The notes under the pieces: generated by a model
Seen by the model: the letters and a program-made list of their open reading frames with translations, nothing else
Database searches by the model: none
Told to the model about the DNA's origin: nothing
Made by a program: the position numbers and the translations under genes
Part shown: piece after piece, positions 59,591 to 64,000 of the stretch
How positions within the stretch are numbered: position 1 is the first letter of the stretch
Layout: every line of letters begins with the position of its first letter
From: Antitrichia curtipendula
Taxonomy: Eukaryota > Streptophyta > Bryopsida > Hypnales > Leucodontaceae
Assembly (NCBI GenBank): GCA_951230915.1
Contig: OX579633.1
Coordinates: forward strand, 27,934,574-27,998,573
Length of the DNA: 64,000 bases
Reading direction: 5' to 3'

Positions 59591-59600
59591 GACAACCCTG
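59591..59600 (-). repeat. Terminal inverted repeat, right (element 2)
   Basis: GACAACCCTG, the perfect inverse of 43411-43420. Confidence 0.93.
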
Positions 59601-59608
59601 GGAGCCAC
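59601..59608. repeat. Target-site duplication GGAGCCAC, right copy
   Basis: Identical to 43403-43410. Confidence 0.95.
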
Positions 59609-61218
59609 GAACGCAAGATCGGGCCGTGGAGGAATCTACATCCCAAGGATGGTGTCCTAGGGTAAATCCCATGCCAGGAGTCCAACGACAAAATCGACTC
59701 GCCAAGATTCCTCTATCTGCAAAAGATTCCCGCACCATCGCTAATTCAAGGAGGTGGCCAATTCATCTCCACTGACCAATTGTGCCAGGTACAGAAATGC
59801 ACCTGCACATCTTTCATATGACTCCCTGAGAGGTCACGTGAAAAATCCCGTCATCTTCCGATTTGCAGAAGAACCTTTTGCGGGTGGTCAACCCTGGTAA
59901 CCTCCAACGGGAATTTCATCGAAATTACCCAGGTTGCTAGAAAATCTCACTAAAAATTAGACTAGCTTGTTTTATGTTAATAATGCGCTCCGTGAAGTTT
60001 CACAACATTCCGATAGCAGCAAGTACACGAACCGGCGAGATTCCTCAAGAATTAATCACGTGGCGGGGTCCCCGCCACGTTGACCAGCATTCCGGGACCA
60101 TACGATGGCGAAACGAAGTCAACCAAGAGTCCTTTCCGACTCCCTCACACCTACTGGAGACCTTAGGCTATTTTTCTCAAAATAGGAGGCCTCCAAGATC
60201 TAGGATTTTACCACGGTTTAGTTTTTAAACTAAATTAGCCTACGATGGTTTTTTGTCCTCGGTACCGAGGTAGGGTTTTTGCTAGACTAAACACGGCAAT
60301 CTGGAGCCAATGGCGCAATCCGTTTGACGATTGGAGTAAATCTCCAAAAGTTAGGAGGTTGGTCCAGCGTAGATAAGTAAAAGTAGTTTTTTAGGGATTA
60401 GGATGAAAATCTTTGAAGATGAGGATGAAAATCCAAGTTGATAAGGTTACCTTAAAACTCTTGAGGGAGGGGTGGGGCCTTGGAAACCTATTTAAGGTCC
60501 CCATTTTTCTCTCAAGAACACCCAAAAATCTTGTTTTGGGTCCGTAGGTCCAACTTATACTGGAAGATTTTGGCATTTTAGCCAAAAAAACTCTACGGTG
60601 TTTTTTGAATTCTTTTTGAGCTCCATTGTTGTTAGAATTCAAGCTTTGAAGTTCTTTGTGGAGTCCTTCTACCTTATTGCATGTGTCATTCGGTTCTTCC
60701 TCTTCTTGTTCGCTTGGACTAACGGGCTCTTTTGTTAAGTGTTCATGGGTTGATTGTACTAATTTTAGAGATACCCTCCACCGTACCTTGGCGATGATGC
60801 TTTGGGGGCCTTTAGTGTGGATTGTTGAGTGCTTACATTAGCCATTATCATACTAACCCACGCATGTCAAGTGGTACTAACCTTCGAGAGCAGTCTTATG
60901 TTAGAGTGATCCCATTTGGGAACTAACCTTCGTCTAAAGTCGTGTTCACTGTGTGTGGGACCCCAATACACGGCGAAGCTTTGAACCTGTGAGTGTCAGA
61001 AGTCCTAGAGTGTGTGTTAAAAATAGGGCGGTGGAACTTGAACCCCCGGTGTGTCCCTAAGTCCTAAAGTTGGTGTTAAAACCAACTTGGCGGCGAAGCT
61101 TTGACCCTTCCAGGTATTTAGTTTCAAAGTCTAGTTTCCAAGACCTTTGTGGAAACATCCAAAGTTTAGCTTCCAAGATGGGTAGGGCCCTTTGTGGTTA
61201 ACAAATTTAGTGTTCAAA
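59609..61218. other. Non-coding flank of element 2, retroelement-like
   Basis: No gene is seen. CTATTTAAGG near 60499 could be a promoter. GGCGAAGCTTTGA occurs twice (near 60973 and 61084). No coding domain or paired long repeat was found, so the type is not decided. Confidence 0.3.
60058..60080. repeat. GC-rich perfect hairpin, 11-bp arms
   Basis: ACGTGGCGGGG, one T, then CCCCGCCACGT. It includes an ACGTGGC G-box-like word in both arms. Confidence 0.85.
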
Positions 61219-61540
61219 GTTACTCCCCTTTAGTTAGAGAAAACTCGTTTGTTTGTTAGAGAAAACCAACCCTTTAGTTAGAGAAAACCCGTTTGTTTTG
61301 TTAGAAAAAACCAGCCCTTTAGTTAGAGAATACCCGTTTTTTTCGTTAGAGAAAACCAATCCTTTAGCTTAGAGGAAACCGTTTTTTTTTTTAGTTAGAG
61401 AAACTCAGCCTTTTAGTTAGAGCAAATCAGTTTAGCTTAGGAAGAAAGAAATCAGTTTAGCTTAGAAAGGAAGAAACCAGTTTAGCTCAAAAAGGAAGAA
61501 ACCAGTTTAGTATTAGAAAGAGGTAACCAGCTAGCTAGGG
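61219..61540. repeat. Tandem repeat of TTAGTTAGAGAAAACC units
   Basis: About five units of roughly 42 bp (GTTAGAGAAAACC[AC].CCTTTAG), followed by GGAAGAAA[CT]CAGTTTAGCT units of about 27 bp. Confidence 0.85.
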
Positions 61541-61559
61541 GGGCTGGGACCAATTAGTC

Positions 61560-61740
61560 GGGGTCTGGGCAGTTCGGCGTCAGGGCTGGGCAGTCGGCAT
61601 CAGGACTGGGCAGTTCGGCGTCGGGGGTCTGGGAAGCTCGGAGGGTCCAGGGTCTGCTGAGAAGCTCGGGGGATCCAGGGTCCGTTGGGAAGCTCGGGGG
61701 TCCAGGATCTGCTGGGAAGCTTGGGGGTCCAAAGGCTTGG
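61560..61740. repeat. GC-rich minisatellite (CTGGGCAGTTCGGCGTC and GGGAAGCTCGGGGGTCCAG)
   Basis: Three copies of a unit of about 28 bp are followed by four of about 34 bp. Confidence 0.85.
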
Positions 61741-62560
61741 GGAAACAACAAACTCAGTGCCAATACAAGAAAATTCAGATTCTAAGGGAGAGAAAAAAAA
61801 AGAACTAAAATAAGACTACTTAAAGTTAGAGTCTGGGTGGGGAGTCGGGCTTGTTTTCAAAACAAAAACCGGACAAGGTAACGGTAGAGAGAATAAAGGA
61901 GAGAAAATGGGGTCTAGTCCGGGCTAAAGCTCCACGTGAGAAAACCATCCATCCAAAAACCTGCAAAACCGCTCAAAGATAGGAAGAGGAGGAAAGGAGG
62001 GGATGGCTATATGGACAACTTAGGTGAGAGTGACGATAAATAGTGACCTAGGATTAGCTAAGTAGGTGTTAAGAGGAAAATCTTGGGAATTCATAGTGAC
62101 CATTAGGAGGAGGATTAGGATGACACGAAGACAAGGTCGTGTAAGAGAGTAGGAGAGACATTAACACCTCCTTGGAAATTGAATCTATATAGTTGTAAGA
62201 CATCCATCAAGTTTAGGTAGAATAGTGTTAGTGTAGAAAGAGAGAGGGAAAGAAAAAGAGAGAGGGGGAAAAGAAAAGAGAGAGAAAGAAAGGAGGAAGG
62301 GAAGAAGAAAGGTTTAGATCGCACGGGGTCATAAATTTCCTCCAAAATAAGCGGTGAGCTTGAAGAAATTCAACCAAAATCAAGGACCACCATGGAGCAC
62401 AAGAATGTGCGTACGGACGTGGACGAACTTCTTTCCGATACCGGCAATGAAGGGGTGAGTTTTTTATTTAATCTTTGGTGTGTTGTTCCCAATTAGCTTT
62501 TGGTTCTTCCCTTAAATTTAGCCTTCTTCACGTGAATAGTAAATCGTGAGAGGTAAAGTA
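61741..62560. other. Purine-rich non-coding DNA
   Basis: No gene is seen. 62230-62315 is an almost pure GA tract. A polypurine tract of an LTR element is possible but no LTR was found next to it. Confidence 0.35.
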
Positions 62561-62569
62561 AAAATTAGG

Positions 62570-62800
62570 AATAGAAGCTAAATTGTAGAGTTAGTTTAAG
62601 AGTAAACACTTAGAGTTAGTTTTAGGAGTAAAACCTTAGAGTTATTTTAGGAGTAAAAAGTTAGAATTAGTTTTAGGAGTAAAAACTTAGAGTTAGTTTT
62701 AGGAGTAAAAAGCTAGAGTTAAATTGAGGAGTAAAAAGCTAGAGTTAAATTGAAGAGTATAAACTTAGAGTTGGCACTCGAGAGTAAAAATTCATAGTTA
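62570..62800. repeat. Tandem repeat, about 27 bp (TTAGAGTTAGTTTTAGGAGTAAAAAC)
   Basis: About eight imperfect copies in one direction. Confidence 0.88.
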
Positions 62801-64000
62801 CATTTAGAGGTTAGGGATTTGAATAAAAACCTAACTCATGACTAGCTTGTAGAATTGGAGCTTCAGGAAGAAGTAGTCCTAAAGGTTCGTAGAAGGAATG
62901 CGAGGGTTCCCTTTTCACGTAGTTAGGGACGTTAGAAATGACGCCAACTACCCAGCCAACCCTAGAAGTTGGATAGATAGTTAAAAGTTAGGATTTACTA
63001 TCACCCTTGGTCATTGTAGTTAACTTGTTAGTCACCTATGCATTTCTAATAGTTTCGTTGCCATCCACAACACTTAGGAGACGTTAGCAAAAAAGATCCA
63101 TTGCTTGGAAGGCATAGTGGACCGCACTCACAACACACCCATATGTTAAAAAGGTAAATAAAGGCATAGAACTTGGTCGGTGTTCGCTTGATTACCAAGG
63201 GTGGATAATCTTGCGCCCATAGAGAGCAATCTCTAAAATTCACAACACACTAAGATTGGCGGATTTGGTGGTCGGTTTACAAAGTGGAGCTACTTCTATG
63301 TAAATGACTTTCATTTCTTTGCTAAAATCTTGGTTTTCCCAAATTTTTTTCCCATATATAGATAGAATAAGACAATTTCCAATAGAAATCAAGCAATTTT
63401 TTTGCTAGTTTTGAGAACATTGGTCCATATTTTGAAATTAATATATGTTAGAACCACCCATAGTCAACCACTTAAGCAATTGTGAGCATGTTCTGGAGCA
63501 ATAGAAGGTAATGTAAATTTATTGCCCTACAAAAAGATAAAATTGATGGGCATGGCTAATTATTTGTGATTTTTTTTTCTCAAATTCAAATTACTATGAA
63601 TTTTGGAAGCCAAAAATTGGCCTCAACCCATACCCCAAATATAGAGTCTTCCAATTTCAATCATTCCATAACTACTTTCTCGCTCACTACTTCCTACTTT
63701 CTTGCTCACTACATTAGGACATGTGTCATGACCTTATAGTCCCAACCTTGCAAAGGAAAAAAAATCACATTTCAAACTTTGGTTGGAAAATTGTTCCAGC
63801 TTTGGTTGGAAATAGTTGCACCCTACATGTTGGGTATGGATGTCTGGTTGGTAATGGATGGTTTTACTATATTGTGGAATTTGTCTTCAACATAGCAAAT
63901 AGAAAAGAGTGGAAGAAACTTGTTGATGCAAGCATTAATGATTGGGGTCGGTGGCGTTTCATCCAATACAAAAGATTGACTTAACCCTGGAGCACTCCGA
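62801..64000. other. No gene recognised at right edge
   Basis: Short frames at 63046-63243 (-) and 63721-63984 (+) have no recognisable motif or supporting signals. Confidence 0.35.

Larger units (their letters stand above)
43411..59600. mobile_element. Giant hAT-type transposon 2, 16,190 bp
   Basis: Ends CAGGGTTGTC (43411-43420) and GACAACCCTG (59591-59600) are perfect inverses, with a flanking 8-bp duplication GGAGCCAC. Cargo: RING-H2 gene (-), kinase-like gene (+), hAT transposase (-, intact frame). Four GC-rich arrays are present, two of them at the termini. Gene families are the same as in 8386-24744 but the order and kinase orientation differ, and DNA similarity is low, so the two are old relatives and not recent copies. 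Confidence 0.92.

Noticed and set aside
59888..59897. GTCAACCCTG outside element 2
   Set aside because: Looks like a giant-family terminus, but no array, no partner end and no duplication were found; may be chance or a solo end.
63721..63984. 87-codon frame at right edge
   Set aside because: No recognisable motif, promoter or relative in the window.
63983..63992. TTAACCCTGG near the right edge
   Set aside because: Only CAACCCTG-like, no adjacent array; too little sequence remains.

Overview
This is nuclear DNA of a land plant or a close streptophyte relative. The evidence is TTTAGGG-type telomere repeats, a CACTA transposon with the usual plant terminus, two spliced terminal exons of an ARABIDILLO-like gene, and hAT transposases of the plant BED/DUF659 type. 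The lineage cannot be fixed from the sequence. The window is almost entirely transposable elements, most of them nested, and I see no clearly intact host gene.

The main content is a family of very large hAT-type DNA transposons. Two are complete: 8386-24744 (16,359 bp, 8-bp target duplication CCGGGGAT) and 43411-59600 (16,190 bp, target duplication GGAGCCAC). Both end in CAGGGTTGAC or CAGGGTTGTC inverted repeats. The right end of a third lies at 1-1163. A 1,039-bp deletion derivative sits at 36753-37791 (target duplication CCAGTTTA). Each full element carries a hAT transposase, a divergent protein-kinase-like gene, and one or two genes that share a Cys/His N-terminal domain. That domain is joined either to a coiled coil plus RING-H2 finger or to a ubiquitin-interacting-motif-like segment. 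Gene order and orientation differ between the two elements. GC-rich arrays, mostly built from GGACGG/CCGTCC palindromes, lie just upstream of a TATA-like box for every cargo gene, and also at the element ends.

Layout. 1-1163: end of element 3 with a broken gene. 1510-3313: two nested copies of an AT-rich MITE-like family. 3755-8377 and 24753-25126: one large uncharacterised transposase-like gene, split by element 1. 8386-24744: element 1 (UIM-type gene +, kinase -, transposase -, RING -). 25127-35400: non-coding sequence, an F-box-like ORF and ARABIDILLO-like pseudo-exons. 35670-39015: a decayed second hAT-type transposase, split by the mini-element. 39918-43171: non-autonomous CACTA element with two foldback hairpins. 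43411-59600: element 2 (RING -, kinase +, transposase -). 59609-64000: non-coding retroelement-like DNA rich in minisatellites.

Likely joint working (inference): the BED-domain transposase would bind the termini and possibly the arrays, so the arrays could couple cargo expression to transposase. The kinase and RING/UIM proteins would act on host signalling or ubiquitin pathways or on the transposase itself. Neither copy looks autonomous. Element 1 keeps an intact kinase and the catalytic Asp positions, but its transposase frame is broken. Element 2 has an intact 1026-residue transposase frame, but Asn replaces the second catalytic Asp.
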